From: an uncultured Paracoccaceae bacterium
GTDB taxonomy: Bacteria > Pseudomonadota > Alphaproteobacteria > Rhodobacterales > Rhodobacteraceae
Assembly: GCA_947498645.1 (NCBI GenBank)
Contig: CANMKS010000001.1
Coordinates: 2,146,032-2,210,031, forward strand
DNA: 64,000 nt
Direction of reading: 5' to 3'
Shown here: piece by piece, positions 16,621 to 25,319 of the stretch
Layout of the letters: the number at the start of each line of letters is the position of its first letter
Position numbering within the stretch: the stretch's first letter is position 1
Notes under the pieces: generated by a model
Told to the model about the DNA's origin: nothing
Databases searched by the model: none
What the model saw: only the letters and a program-made list of their open reading frames with translations
Program-made: the position numbers and the translations under genes

Positions 16621-17769
16621 ATGGCCATTCTTTGGAGATCGTCCGCACTTGCACATCGCCACGCTGAAATCGGGGGCGAACTCGAAGACTGGAACGGAAT
16701 GGGTACCGCGTGGTTCTACGACCACACGCCAGAGCGTGCGAAAGCAGACTATGAGGCTGTTCGCACAAAGGCGGGCCTGATGGATGTCTCGGGGCTGAAG
16801 AAGGTCCATGTCGTAGGTGCAGACGCAGCTTACGTCATTGACCGCGTGACCACTCGCAATGTGGAAAAGATCGCGCCTGGGCGGTCGACCTATGCCTCGA
16901 TCCTGAACGACCGTGGTCTGTTTATCGATGACTGCATCATCTACCATCTGGCTGTGAACTCTTGGATGGTCGTCCATGGCACAGGCGCAGGCATGGAACA
17001 GTTGGCGGCCGCGGCCGCGGGCAAGAACTGCGAAATCCTGTTTGATGACGATTTGCACGATATGTCCTTGCAGGGACCAGTATCCGTTGATCTGCTGGCC
17101 AAAGAAATCCCATCAATTCGCGATTTGGCCTACTTTGGTTTGATGCAGACACGCCTTTATGGACGTGATGTGATGATTTCCCGGACCGGCTATACCGGTG
17201 AACGCGGCTACGAGATTTTCTGCCGAGCGAAAGATGCGACCCACCTGTGGGATAGCATCTTGGACGCGGGCAAGGATATGGGTGTGCGTCCTGTCCAGTT
17301 CAGCACCCTAGATATGCTACGGATTGAAAGCTACCTGCTGTTCTATCCTGGCGATAACTCTGAAACCTTCCCCTTTGAGGATCAGCCTTGCGGCGACACG
17401 CTTTGGGAATTGGGTTTGGAGTTTACCGTGTCACCGGGCAAGGAGGGATTTGTCGGAGCCGAAAACCACTATGCCCTCGAAGGCAAAGAGCGTTTCAAAA
17501 TCTACGGTGTGCAACTGTCCGAGAGCATGGACCAGATGGAGATGGGCGCGCGTGTCCTGCGCGATGGCAAGGACATCGGTGTAATCACCTATGGTCTGTC
17601 GTCCGAGTTGAACAATTACAGCGTCGCGATTGCACGGATTGCCCCCGACGCGGCGCAGCCTGGCACCAAGCTGACCGTGAAACAGCCGGACGGCACAGAA
17701 CTGGCTGCGACAGCCGAGGAAATGCCATTCTATGATAAGGACAAATCGATCCGCACTGCCAAAGGCTGA
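16621..17769 (+). CDS. dmmD: DmmD, GcvT-type folate-binding protein of dimethylamine degradation
   Basis: 382 residues, a full-length aminomethyltransferase (GcvT) fold that binds tetrahydrofolate. Motifs: GLMDVSGLKKVHVVGADA, ISRTGYTGERGYEIFCRA, LDMLRIESYLLFYPGDN, and a C-terminal beta domain. In roseobacters this gene precedes dmmABC and is thought to couple formaldehyde released from dimethylamine to THF. It is not DmdA, since the DMSP demethylase N-terminal pattern is absent. The ATG follows GGGAGAG. The leader AAAAAATTTGATTGGGAG resembles that of the tmo region. A rho-independent terminator lies between it and dmmA, so downstream genes may depend on readthrough. Confidence 0.82.
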   Translation: MAILWRSSALAHRHAEIGGELEDWNGMGTAWFYDHTPERAKADYEAVRTKAGLMDVSGLKKVHVVGADAAYVIDRVTTRNVEKIAPGRSTYASILNDRGLFIDDCIIYHLAVNSWMVVHGTGAGMEQLAAAAAGKNCEILFDDDLHDMSLQGPVSVDLLAKEIPSIRDLAYFGLMQTRLYGRDVMISRTGYTGERGYEIFCRAKDATHLWDSILDAGKDMGVRPVQFSTLDMLRIESYLLFYPGDNSETFPFEDQPCGDTLWELGLEFTVSPGKEGFVGAENHYALEGKERFKIYGVQLSESMDQMEMGARVLRDGKDIGVITYGLSSELNNYSVAIARIAPDAAQPGTKLTVKQPDGTELAATAEEMPFYDKDKSIRTAKG

Positions 17770-17777
17770 TCTGATCG

Positions 17778-17804
17778 GGCGCGCGGGCGACCGCGCGCCT
17801 TTTT
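17778..17804 (+). terminator. rho-independent terminator between dmmD and dmmA
   Basis: Perfect 9-bp GC stem GGCGCGCGG / CCGCGCGCC with GCGA loop, followed by TTTTT (17800-17804). It lies 8 bp after the dmmD stop and 18 bp before dmmA, inside what is otherwise a co-directional operon. Confidence 0.8.
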
Positions 17805-17821
17805 CACTCCGAAGGACTGAT

Positions 17822-18418
17822 ATGTCGAAGTTTCAATTCCCACAAAGCATCAAGAGCAGGCCGGTCTATGGCACGCTTGAGCCGCGCGAAGGCTCTGCCC
17901 ATCTGTTCATCGCGGACGCACATGGTGCAGAAGCGATCCTGGATGTCGCGACGACATCCTTGATGGCAAAAGCGCACATTATCTACATCCCAAAGGGCGA
18001 GGCATTTGAGGATGACCTGCGCGCTTTGAATGCTGCATCATTCTACGCTGGCCCGTCTTATGCGGCGGCCGAACAACGTATTCACAAAGCATTGGCTGAT
18101 GCCAAGATGGGATTGCAAGTCTATCTTGCCGGTACAGAGGGGGTCATGGGTCAAGCCCAGAACGCGGCAATGCAGGCCGGTATCCCGCATACGGCGATTC
18201 AAACCGAACATCGCGGATCAACAGCGCGACGGATGCAATGCGTGCATTGCAAAGGGATCACCGAAGACGTTGAAACTGATCCATTTCAGTGCGCGCACTG
18301 CGGGCTTCATCTATTTGTGCGCGATCATTATTCACGCAGGCTGGCTGCCTATCAGGGCGTCCGCATCGACGCAGAAGACCACGGCAACGTGCCAGAGCCC
18401 AAGGGGATTTACGAATGA
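17822..18418 (+). CDS. dmmA: dimethylamine monooxygenase subunit DmmA (zinc-ribbon protein)
   Basis: 198 residues. Together with DmmB and DmmC it forms the enzyme that oxidises dimethylamine to methylamine and formaldehyde. The N-terminal domain contains SIKSRPVYGTLEPREGSAHL and an alpha/beta core; the C-terminus has a four-cysteine metal knuckle, C140-x2-C143 and C157-x2-C160, followed by GLHLFVRDHYSRRLAAYQGV. ATG 17822 follows GAAGGACTGAT; the open frame from 17732 overlaps dmmD and the terminator and is not used. Its stop overlaps the dmmB start (ATGA). Assignment rests on this architecture plus the dmmD-A-B-C order known from Ruegeria. Confidence 0.85.
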   Translation: MSKFQFPQSIKSRPVYGTLEPREGSAHLFIADAHGAEAILDVATTSLMAKAHIIYIPKGEAFEDDLRALNAASFYAGPSYAAAEQRIHKALADAKMGLQVYLAGTEGVMGQAQNAAMQAGIPHTAIQTEHRGSTARRMQCVHCKGITEDVETDPFQCAHCGLHLFVRDHYSRRLAAYQGVRIDAEDHGNVPEPKGIYE

Positions 18419-19377
18419 GCGGTGCGGAAAAAATTGCCGTCAAAGTCACCGACGTGGTTCCACTGAATGATCTGGTCACACGGTTTAAGTTTGAACGGGT
18501 CGATGGCGGGTTGCTGCCTACGTTTTCAGGGGGAGCCCATACTGTCGTCGAAATGCCTGAAGGCGATATCACCCGGCTGAACCCCTATTCACTGATGTCC
18601 GATCCAATGGACCAAAGTGCCTACACGATCTCGGTGCGTCGTGATGACGAAGGGCGTGGTGGATCCTTGTTCATGCATAACAAGGTGAAGGTCGGGGACG
18701 AGATGACGATATCATACCCCGTGAACCTGTTCAGCCTGGATTTACGCGCCAAGAAACACTTGTTTCTGGCAGGTGGCATCGGGATCACCCCATTTCTGGC
18801 CCAGATCAAACAATTGGAGCGGTTCAACGGAAATTGGGAACTTCACTATGCCTGCCGGACTGAAAGTCTGGGGTCATACGTGGATGAACTGACAAGCCAT
18901 CACCCCAATGAAACGCACATCTACTACGATGATCAGGACGACAAAATTGATCTGTTGAACCTGTTGGACGGGCAGCCGTTGGGCACACATATCTATGTCT
19001 GTGGGCCAAAAGGGATGATCGACTGGGTGCGCAACACCGCCGCTGCCGAAGGATGGCCACGTGAAGCGATCCACTATGAGGAATTCCTCGCGCCTCAACC
19101 CGGCAAACCGTTCGAGGTCAAGCTGGCCGTGTCGAACAAGGTGATCCAGGTTGGCGAACAGGAAAGCCTGCTGGAAGCAATGGAACGCGAAGGCGTAGAC
19201 GCGCCTTATCTCTGCCGTGGCGGAGCCTGCGGGCAATGCGAAACCCGCGTCATCGACTACACCGGCAACTTTATCCACCGTGACCACTGGCTGGACGATG
19301 ATGAACACGCAAATGGCGAAAAGATCATGCCATGCGTCAGCCGCTTTGAAGGCAAAACTCTGGTATTGGACCGCTGA
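18415..19377 (+). CDS. dmmB: dimethylamine monooxygenase reductase subunit DmmB (FNR + 2Fe-2S)
   Basis: 320 residues, laid out like phthalate-dioxygenase-type reductases: an FMN/FAD-binding barrel (RLNPYSLMS, about residues 54-62), an NAD-binding domain (LFLAGGIGITPFLAQI, 116-131; YVCGPKGM, 194-201), and a C-terminal plant-type 2Fe-2S ferredoxin with ligands C267, C272, C275 and C307. It passes electrons from NAD(P)H to the oxygenase component. The start ATG overlaps the dmmA stop by 4 nt; the frame to 18289 runs inside dmmA. Its stop is 1 bp before dmmC, so the three subunits are tightly coupled. Confidence 0.88.
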   Translation: MSGAEKIAVKVTDVVPLNDLVTRFKFERVDGGLLPTFSGGAHTVVEMPEGDITRLNPYSLMSDPMDQSAYTISVRRDDEGRGGSLFMHNKVKVGDEMTISYPVNLFSLDLRAKKHLFLAGGIGITPFLAQIKQLERFNGNWELHYACRTESLGSYVDELTSHHPNETHIYYDDQDDKIDLLNLLDGQPLGTHIYVCGPKGMIDWVRNTAAAEGWPREAIHYEEFLAPQPGKPFEVKLAVSNKVIQVGEQESLLEAMEREGVDAPYLCRGGACGQCETRVIDYTGNFIHRDHWLDDDEHANGEKIMPCVSRFEGKTLVLDR

Positions 19378-19378
19378 T

Positions 19379-20446
19379 ATGACCATTCAATTCAATGATG
19401 AAACCTTCCGCGATGACTATTCTTTCTACAATTCTGAAAGGGCGATCAAACGGTTCCCGTTTCCATTCCACGAAGACAGCTACATGTATTCGGTCAATAT
19501 GGAACAGCACCGCGGCGGCCCCGTTGATAGCGTCTATGAAAAGCGGTTTGACGTTGATGAACATTACGTGTCCGAAATGCGAGACCGCGAAATGGTCTTG
19601 GCGGATGATCCGTTGCGCTGCCAATCCCTGCCGCATATGACGCTGGCTGGTTGGGATCTGTTAGAGCTGATCATGGTCAGCAAATCTGAAGACTATCCTG
19701 ACCTTTTTGAGCTGCACCGCGACGGCAACAACTGGCGTTGGGTGAACAAACCGCTGGGGATAGATGACAGTTTTGTCTTTCTGGATGAAACGACGCTGCC
19801 CTATGGCCCGATGGAATATATCACGCGCCAGGCGCAGGGCGACTTTTGCGTTCTGGATCAGCGCGACGATAACCTGTGGATGGACGCCGGCATGGTTACC
19901 ACACAAGCCGATTGGTCGCTGGATTTTGACATCGGGATGAACTTTTTTGAATGGCACGCACCGGTCCCGCTTGCCCATGAAAAGGGCATCTTTGTCCGCG
20001 CGCTCAAGTTTCTGCTGAATATTCAGCAGGGCGCGCCGGCCCGGCGTTTGAACTGGACCATGACAGTGAACCCGCTGCTGGACACCAGCCCTGAGAACTA
20101 CCACAAATGGGGTATTCAAAAGACAACACTGACGCCTGAAAACCTCGGCGCAAAACAGCACCTGCGGGTGGAATTACAGACCTTCTTCCGCTTGCCGCGA
20201 TCAAACGCGCTGGTCTTTCCAATCCGCTGTTATCTTTGCAGCTTTCAGGATTTGATGACCGTGCCAAAGTGGGGTCGCCGTCTGCACCGTGTGATCCGCG
20301 ATCTGCCAGAAGAACTCGCCACCTACAAAGGGTTCATCGACAACCGGCCGATGATGTTGGATTACCTGTCGAAGTTCGACGATGGCCTGCCAACCAGCGA
20401 TGGGATCTGGCCAGACTTCGAAACCGAACCTGCATTGCAGACGTGA
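19379..20446 (+). CDS. dmmC: dimethylamine monooxygenase subunit DmmC (DUF3445, haem-dependent oxidative N-demethylase family)
   Basis: 355 residues of the DUF3445 family, now described as a haem-dependent oxidative N-demethylase component. Recognisable blocks are WDLLELIMVSKSEDYPDLFE, FLNIQQ-type (KFLLNIQQGAPARRLNW), VNPLLDTSP, and the arginine/phenylalanine-rich VELQTFFRLPRSNALVFPIR. It is presumed to bind dimethylamine and oxygen in the cytosol. It starts 1 bp after dmmB, and the stop is directly followed by the ATG of the DUF1194 gene. Naming follows the DmmABC convention of Ruegeria pomeroyi. Confidence 0.87.
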   Translation: MTIQFNDETFRDDYSFYNSERAIKRFPFPFHEDSYMYSVNMEQHRGGPVDSVYEKRFDVDEHYVSEMRDREMVLADDPLRCQSLPHMTLAGWDLLELIMVSKSEDYPDLFELHRDGNNWRWVNKPLGIDDSFVFLDETTLPYGPMEYITRQAQGDFCVLDQRDDNLWMDAGMVTTQADWSLDFDIGMNFFEWHAPVPLAHEKGIFVRALKFLLNIQQGAPARRLNWTMTVNPLLDTSPENYHKWGIQKTTLTPENLGAKQHLRVELQTFFRLPRSNALVFPIRCYLCSFQDLMTVPKWGRRLHRVIRDLPEELATYKGFIDNRPMMLDYLSKFDDGLPTSDGIWPDFETEPALQT

Positions 20447-21199
20447 ATGCAAAGGGTGTTGATGATCTGGATGAAAAAGATCAGCAACGCCTTTCTTACG
20501 AGCGTCATGCTCTGCGCCGCCCTGCCTGTGCAGGCACAAGAGTGTAGCATCGCACTGGTCCTTGCGCTGGATGTGTCAGGCTCTGTGAATGAGGTCGAAT
20601 ATGCACAGCAAATCAATGGCCTGGCTGTCGCGCTGAATGATCCGGACGTGCGATCGTTGATCCTGTTCAGCACTGATGCACCTGTGGCATTGGCGGCATA
20701 TGAGTGGAGTTCGCGCAACCACCAATACATCATCCAACCTTGGATTTCATTGGACAGCCCCAGCGCGCTTGACCGTGCGATCACCCGTATCCGGACACAC
20801 CAAAAAATACGTGCGGGATTGAAAACCGCGATGGGGACGGCATTGGACTTTGGTGCGACCATGCTGGAGCAGCAATCGCACTGCTGGCGCCGCACCATTG
20901 ATGTCTCAGGCGATGGAATAAACAACATCGGTGTCAGCCCGCAAACGGTGTATCATGACGCAATCTTTGACCACATCACGGTTAATGCACTGGTGGTCGG
21001 AAATCCGTCAAATACGGCCGAAGATGGAACGGCGCTCTCGCCGGAGGCGCTGCGCCAGTATTACGAGACAGAAGTGATCCATGGCCCCGAAGCCTTTGCC
21101 ATGGTGGCCTATGGATACAGTGATTACGCAAGGGCTATGCAGCGTAAGCTATTGCGAGAGTTGTCATTGCCAGTCTTCGGCGCGCTTTTGCAGGACTAG
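20447..21199 (+). CDS. DUF1194 exported von Willebrand factor A-like protein
   Basis: 250 residues with a signal peptide (hydrophobic FLTSVMLCAALPVQAQ, cleavage near QAQ-EC). The mature part is a vWA domain with the metal-ion-dependent adhesion site start LDVSGSVNE and later DVSGDGINN. DUF1194 proteins are common in Rhodobacteraceae; their function is unknown. The ATG immediately follows the dmmC stop with no spacer, so it is read as the fifth gene of the dmm unit, yet nothing links it to amine oxidation. An internal ATG (MIWMKK) four codons in is an alternative start. It ends with a 4-bp overlap with the convergent XRE regulator gene. Confidence 0.8.
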   Translation: MQRVLMIWMKKISNAFLTSVMLCAALPVQAQECSIALVLALDVSGSVNEVEYAQQINGLAVALNDPDVRSLILFSTDAPVALAAYEWSSRNHQYIIQPWISLDSPSALDRAITRIRTHQKIRAGLKTAMGTALDFGATMLEQQSHCWRRTIDVSGDGINNIGVSPQTVYHDAIFDHITVNALVVGNPSNTAEDGTALSPEALRQYYETEVIHGPEAFAMVAYGYSDYARAMQRKLLRELSLPVFGALLQD

Positions 21200-21825
21200 C
21201 TATCCTGCGGATAAGAGATCACCGACAAATAGCGTGCAGGCAGTTTCACCAAACCTTCCGGGCCATGCGGCGCATCTGCGTCAAAAAACAGGGTATCCCC
21301 CGGTTTCAGCGGATAGACCTGATCGCCATGCCGATAGTCAACTTCACCTTCGAGCATATAGATCGTCTCAATCCCGCCGTGCTGGAACGTGGGAAAAACG
21401 TCTGCTTTGTCTGACAATGTAATCAGGTAGGGTTCAACGATGACGCCACTGGCGTTCGATCCGATATGGCCCAGCAGATTGTATTGATGATTGGCGCGGG
21501 TCCCGTCGCGTTCCAGTTCCACCCCTTCACCCGCTTTCGTATGCACCGCCATGCGATCTTCTTCAAAACCGCGAAAAAATGATGTGAGCGGGACAGACAG
21601 CGCATTGGACAGGGTTTGCAGTGTCGTCAAGGATGGCGAGGTATTCCCGTTTTCGATTTTCGACAACATTCCGATGGACAATCCGGTCATCCCAGACAGT
21701 TCAGCGACGGTGATTTCCTGCTTGCGTCGAAAGGCGCGCACCTCTCGTCCAATCGCAACTTCCAGCACCTTTTCACGTTTTTCTCGGACACTGTGGGGGT
21801 CTTGTTGAAGGATTGTCGCGTTCAT
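21196..21825 (-). CDS. XRE-type regulator with C-terminal cupin
   Basis: 209 residues. Residues about 25-80 are a helix-turn-helix of the XRE/Cro class (RKQEITVAELSGMTGLSIGM, LSKIENGNTSPSLTTLQTLS), and the C-terminal 75 residues are a cupin barrel (FQHGGIETIYMLEGEVDYRH, GDTLFFDADAPHGPEG). Proteins of this build bind small amines, amino acids or sugars in the cupin and repress or activate nearby operons. It is divergent from the GlxA-type regulator across 125 bp and lies between the dmm unit and tmoXWV, so it is a good candidate regulator of methylated-amine genes. Target and ligand are not shown by sequence. Confidence 0.85.
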   Translation of the reverse strand: MNATILQQDPHSVREKREKVLEVAIGREVRAFRRKQEITVAELSGMTGLSIGMLSKIENGNTSPSLTTLQTLSNALSVPLTSFFRGFEEDRMAVHTKAGEGVELERDGTRANHQYNLLGHIGSNASGVIVEPYLITLSDKADVFPTFQHGGIETIYMLEGEVDYRHGDQVYPLKPGDTLFFDADAPHGPEGLVKLPARYLSVISYPQDS

Positions 21826-21950
21826 GGTTCTATCCGTATTTTCCAGTAATTATGCCATTAACGCTCTGCGCAATTCGCACAAGATGTATCGCTAAAAATT
21901 CAGTGTTCTACGTCTGGTATAGCAGAAATGTTTCCTGTTAGGATAATTTT

Positions 21951-22955
21951 ATGACTAACAATAATAGTGCGCAAATCGGTTTTTTGATTTTCCCAGGTTT
22001 CCCTATGGCATGCCTGACATCGATGATCGAGCCGCTGCGCGCCGCGAATGAGATTTCGGGTAAAGAGGCGTTTAGCTGGAAACTGGTATCTGAATTCGGC
22101 GATCGCGTCGAGGCAAGCGCGAAGGTTTGGTTCGAACCGGAATTCGGCCTTGCCGATTGCGACGGGCTGGATCAACTTTACCTGCTCAGTGGCCCGTCGT
22201 CGCGATTTGAAAATGCAACATCGTCAGAGGCCCGGCTGCGCAAACTAGCGCGCCATGGCCTGACGATGGGGGCGGTCAGTGGCGGTGTGTTTCCTCTTGC
22301 GCGATCCGGGCTCCTGACTGGTCATGTAACCTCTGTCCATTGGTGTTATGAGGCAGCCTTTGCCGCCGAGTTTCCACGGCTGGAAGCAACCGAGGATGTC
22401 ATCATGATCGATCGTGACCGATTAACCGCGTCCGGGGCTGCGGCGGCATTTGATCTGTCGCTTCTTTTGATCGAAGAGACGTTAGGCGCTGGTGTGGCAA
22501 CCGAAGTGGCCTGTTGGTTTCAACATCCGTTGGTGCGCGGGCAGGGGGTCACCCAGCGCAAGCCTACGTTTGCGGCCGAAAGCACACATGACATGCTGCC
22601 ACCGCTTGTGCGTCACGCGGTTGAAATTTTCGCTGACCATATCGAGGACCCCATCAACATCGCGGATGTCGCGGATCAAGTCGGCACTTCGGTGCGGCAA
22701 CTGGAGCGCCTGTTTGAACGTGCCACCGGCAACACGCCGGGCGGGTATTACAAGGCATTGCGGATGAACAAAGCACGGCAGTTGTTACTTTATGGCAAGT
22801 ACTCCTTGACCGAAATCGCCCAAGCCGTGGGCTACGCAACGGGCCCAACAATGGCCAAACGCTATCAAGAGGTCTTCGGGGTCCACCCCAAAGAGGATCG
22901 CAAGAAGGTCAATATGTTCCGCGTGCGTGACAACAAGATTGTCCCCCCCGCCTAG
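21951..22955 (+). CDS. GlxA-family transcriptional regulator (DJ-1/PfpI + AraC HTH)
   Basis: 334 residues. The N-terminal half is a DJ-1/PfpI amidotransferase-like sensor (IGFLIFPGFPMACLTSMIEP; MGAVSGGVFPLA, with no nucleophilic Cys at the elbow). The C-terminal third is an AraC/XylS double helix-turn-helix (INIADVADQVGTSVRQLERL, FERATGNTPGGYYKALRMNK, YSLTEIAQAVGYATGPTMAK). Such regulators often control quaternary-amine catabolism, for example GbdR-type. It lies upstream of tmoXWV on the same strand, with a 324-bp gap, and divergent from the XRE gene. Likely an activator for TMAO/betaine-type genes; ligand unknown. Confidence 0.88.
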   Translation: MTNNNSAQIGFLIFPGFPMACLTSMIEPLRAANEISGKEAFSWKLVSEFGDRVEASAKVWFEPEFGLADCDGLDQLYLLSGPSSRFENATSSEARLRKLARHGLTMGAVSGGVFPLARSGLLTGHVTSVHWCYEAAFAAEFPRLEATEDVIMIDRDRLTASGAAAAFDLSLLLIEETLGAGVATEVACWFQHPLVRGQGVTQRKPTFAAESTHDMLPPLVRHAVEIFADHIEDPINIADVADQVGTSVRQLERLFERATGNTPGGYYKALRMNKARQLLLYGKYSLTEIAQAVGYATGPTMAKRYQEVFGVHPKEDRKKVNMFRVRDNKIVPPA

Positions 22956-23132
22956 CCAACCGCGTCGCCAAGGCATGAAACAATGAACTAACGTAGGGGT
23001 GGGGTTCGAAGATGCGAGCACACCACTTTGCTTCGCCGCTGATTGCACAGCATTCCAGCTGATCGATTTTCCCCAATCGCGCGTTCACGAAACCCGCCCA
23101 GTGATCCGCCCCGAAAAATGGCCCTCACAAGA

Positions 23133-23150
23133 AAAAAACTTGATTGAGAG
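23133..23150 (+). promoter_or_regulatory. leader segment resembling the dmmD leader
   Basis: AAAAAACTTGATTGAGAG, matching AAAAAATTTGATTGGGAG before dmmD (16597-16614) at 16 of 18 positions. It contains the Shine-Dalgarno for the short ORF that follows. Confidence 0.35.
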
Positions 23151-23157
23151 GAAAATA

Positions 23158-24221
<1,064 letters not shown>

Positions 24222-24250
24222 CCCCACTTTTCACCAAGCATGACTATATT

Positions 24251-24275
24251 CCCCGTCCGGTCTTTCCGGGCGGGG
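24251..24275 (+). terminator. intercistronic hairpin between tmoX and tmoW
   Basis: CCCCGTCCGG / CCGGGCGGGG with TCTTT loop, 10 bp with one G-T pair, 29 bp after the tmoX stop. There is no T-run, so it is more likely a 3'-end stabiliser or partial terminator that raises binding protein over transporter. Confidence 0.6.
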
Positions 24276-24296
24276 ACATTTATCAAAAGGACCGCC

Positions 24297-25319
24297 ATGT
24301 CAGCCGAAGTACCCGTCATTTCCTGCAAAAACGTTTGGAAAATATTTGGGAATGATCCCACAGGTTTTCTCAAGACGATGACTCCGGGGATGAGCTTTGA
24401 TGAAATTCGTGCTGCCGGATACATCGCCGGTGTGAAAGACGTCTCAATCGAGGTGAACAAGGGCGAAATGCTGGTGATCATGGGCCTGTCTGGCTCTGGC
24501 AAATCCACGCTGGTCCGCTGTTTTTCACGATTGCATGATATCACTGGCGGGACGATTGAAGTCGAAGGCCAAGACATCATGTCGCTAGCTGAAAAGGATC
24601 TGATTGAACTGCGACGTTCGAAAATGGGTATGGTTTTTCAATCATTTGGCCTGCTGCCGCACCGGTCAGTTTTGGAAAACGTGGCCTTTCCGCTGGAAAT
24701 GCGCGGCCAAGACAAGCACACCCGCCGCGAACGCGCGATGGAAGTGATCAAACTGGTCGGTCTAGAGGGCCGTGAAGACTATTTCCCGCGCGAGCTGTCG
24801 GGTGGTCAACAACAGCGGGTCGGCATTGCCCGCAGTTTGGCGATCGAACCCGATATCTGGTTCCTTGATGAACCCTTCAGCGCGCTTGATCCGCTGATCC
24901 GCCGCGAAATGCAGGACGAGTTCTTGCGTTTGCAGCAGTTGCTGAACAAGACAATTGTTTTTATTACGCATGACTTCGATGAGGCCCTGCGCCTCGCCGA
25001 CCGCATTGCGATCATGAAAGATGGCGCGGTTGAGCAATGTGACACGCCCGATCAGATCGTGTTGGACCCGCAGACCGAATACGTTCGCAAATTCACCGAA
25101 GACATCGATAAAGCGCGCGTCGTGCATGCTGGTGTTCTTGCTGATGCAACGGCAAGCGGTGAGGGCGATCCAGTTGATGCAAGCCTGACCGTGCACAGCA
25201 TGGCGCGGATGCTGGTCAACGACACACGCGCAATGATCCCGGTGAAGAAAGGCGACACCATCATTGGGGCGCTGTCGCGCCAATCGGCCCTCGACATCCT
25301 GCTGGGCACGGGCGCATGA
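24297..25319 (+). CDS. tmoW: TMAO ABC transporter ATP-binding protein TmoW
   Basis: 340 residues, ProV/OpuAA-like. Walker A GLSGSGKST, Q-loop FQSFGLLPHRSVLENVAFPL, signature LSGGQQQRVGIARSLA, Walker B IWFLDEPFSALDPL, and H-loop FITHDFDEAL are all intact. The C-terminus carries one partial CBS-like region (ARMLVNDTRAMIPVKKGDTI), as in osmolyte ATPases. ATG 24297 follows AAAAGGACCGCC; the open frame to 24240 would start inside the intercistronic hairpin. The stop overlaps the permease start by 4 nt. Substrate assigned as TMAO through the cluster. Confidence 0.82.
   Translation: MSAEVPVISCKNVWKIFGNDPTGFLKTMTPGMSFDEIRAAGYIAGVKDVSIEVNKGEMLVIMGLSGSGKSTLVRCFSRLHDITGGTIEVEGQDIMSLAEKDLIELRRSKMGMVFQSFGLLPHRSVLENVAFPLEMRGQDKHTRRERAMEVIKLVGLEGREDYFPRELSGGQQQRVGIARSLAIEPDIWFLDEPFSALDPLIRREMQDEFLRLQQLLNKTIVFITHDFDEALRLADRIAIMKDGAVEQCDTPDQIVLDPQTEYVRKFTEDIDKARVVHAGVLADATASGEGDPVDASLTVHSMARMLVNDTRAMIPVKKGDTIIGALSRQSALDILLGTGA

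Noticed and set aside
16621..17769. DMSP demethylase DmdA
   Set aside because: The protein is a GcvT-type fold like DmdA, but the DmdA N-terminal pattern is missing and it sits in a dmmDABC operon.
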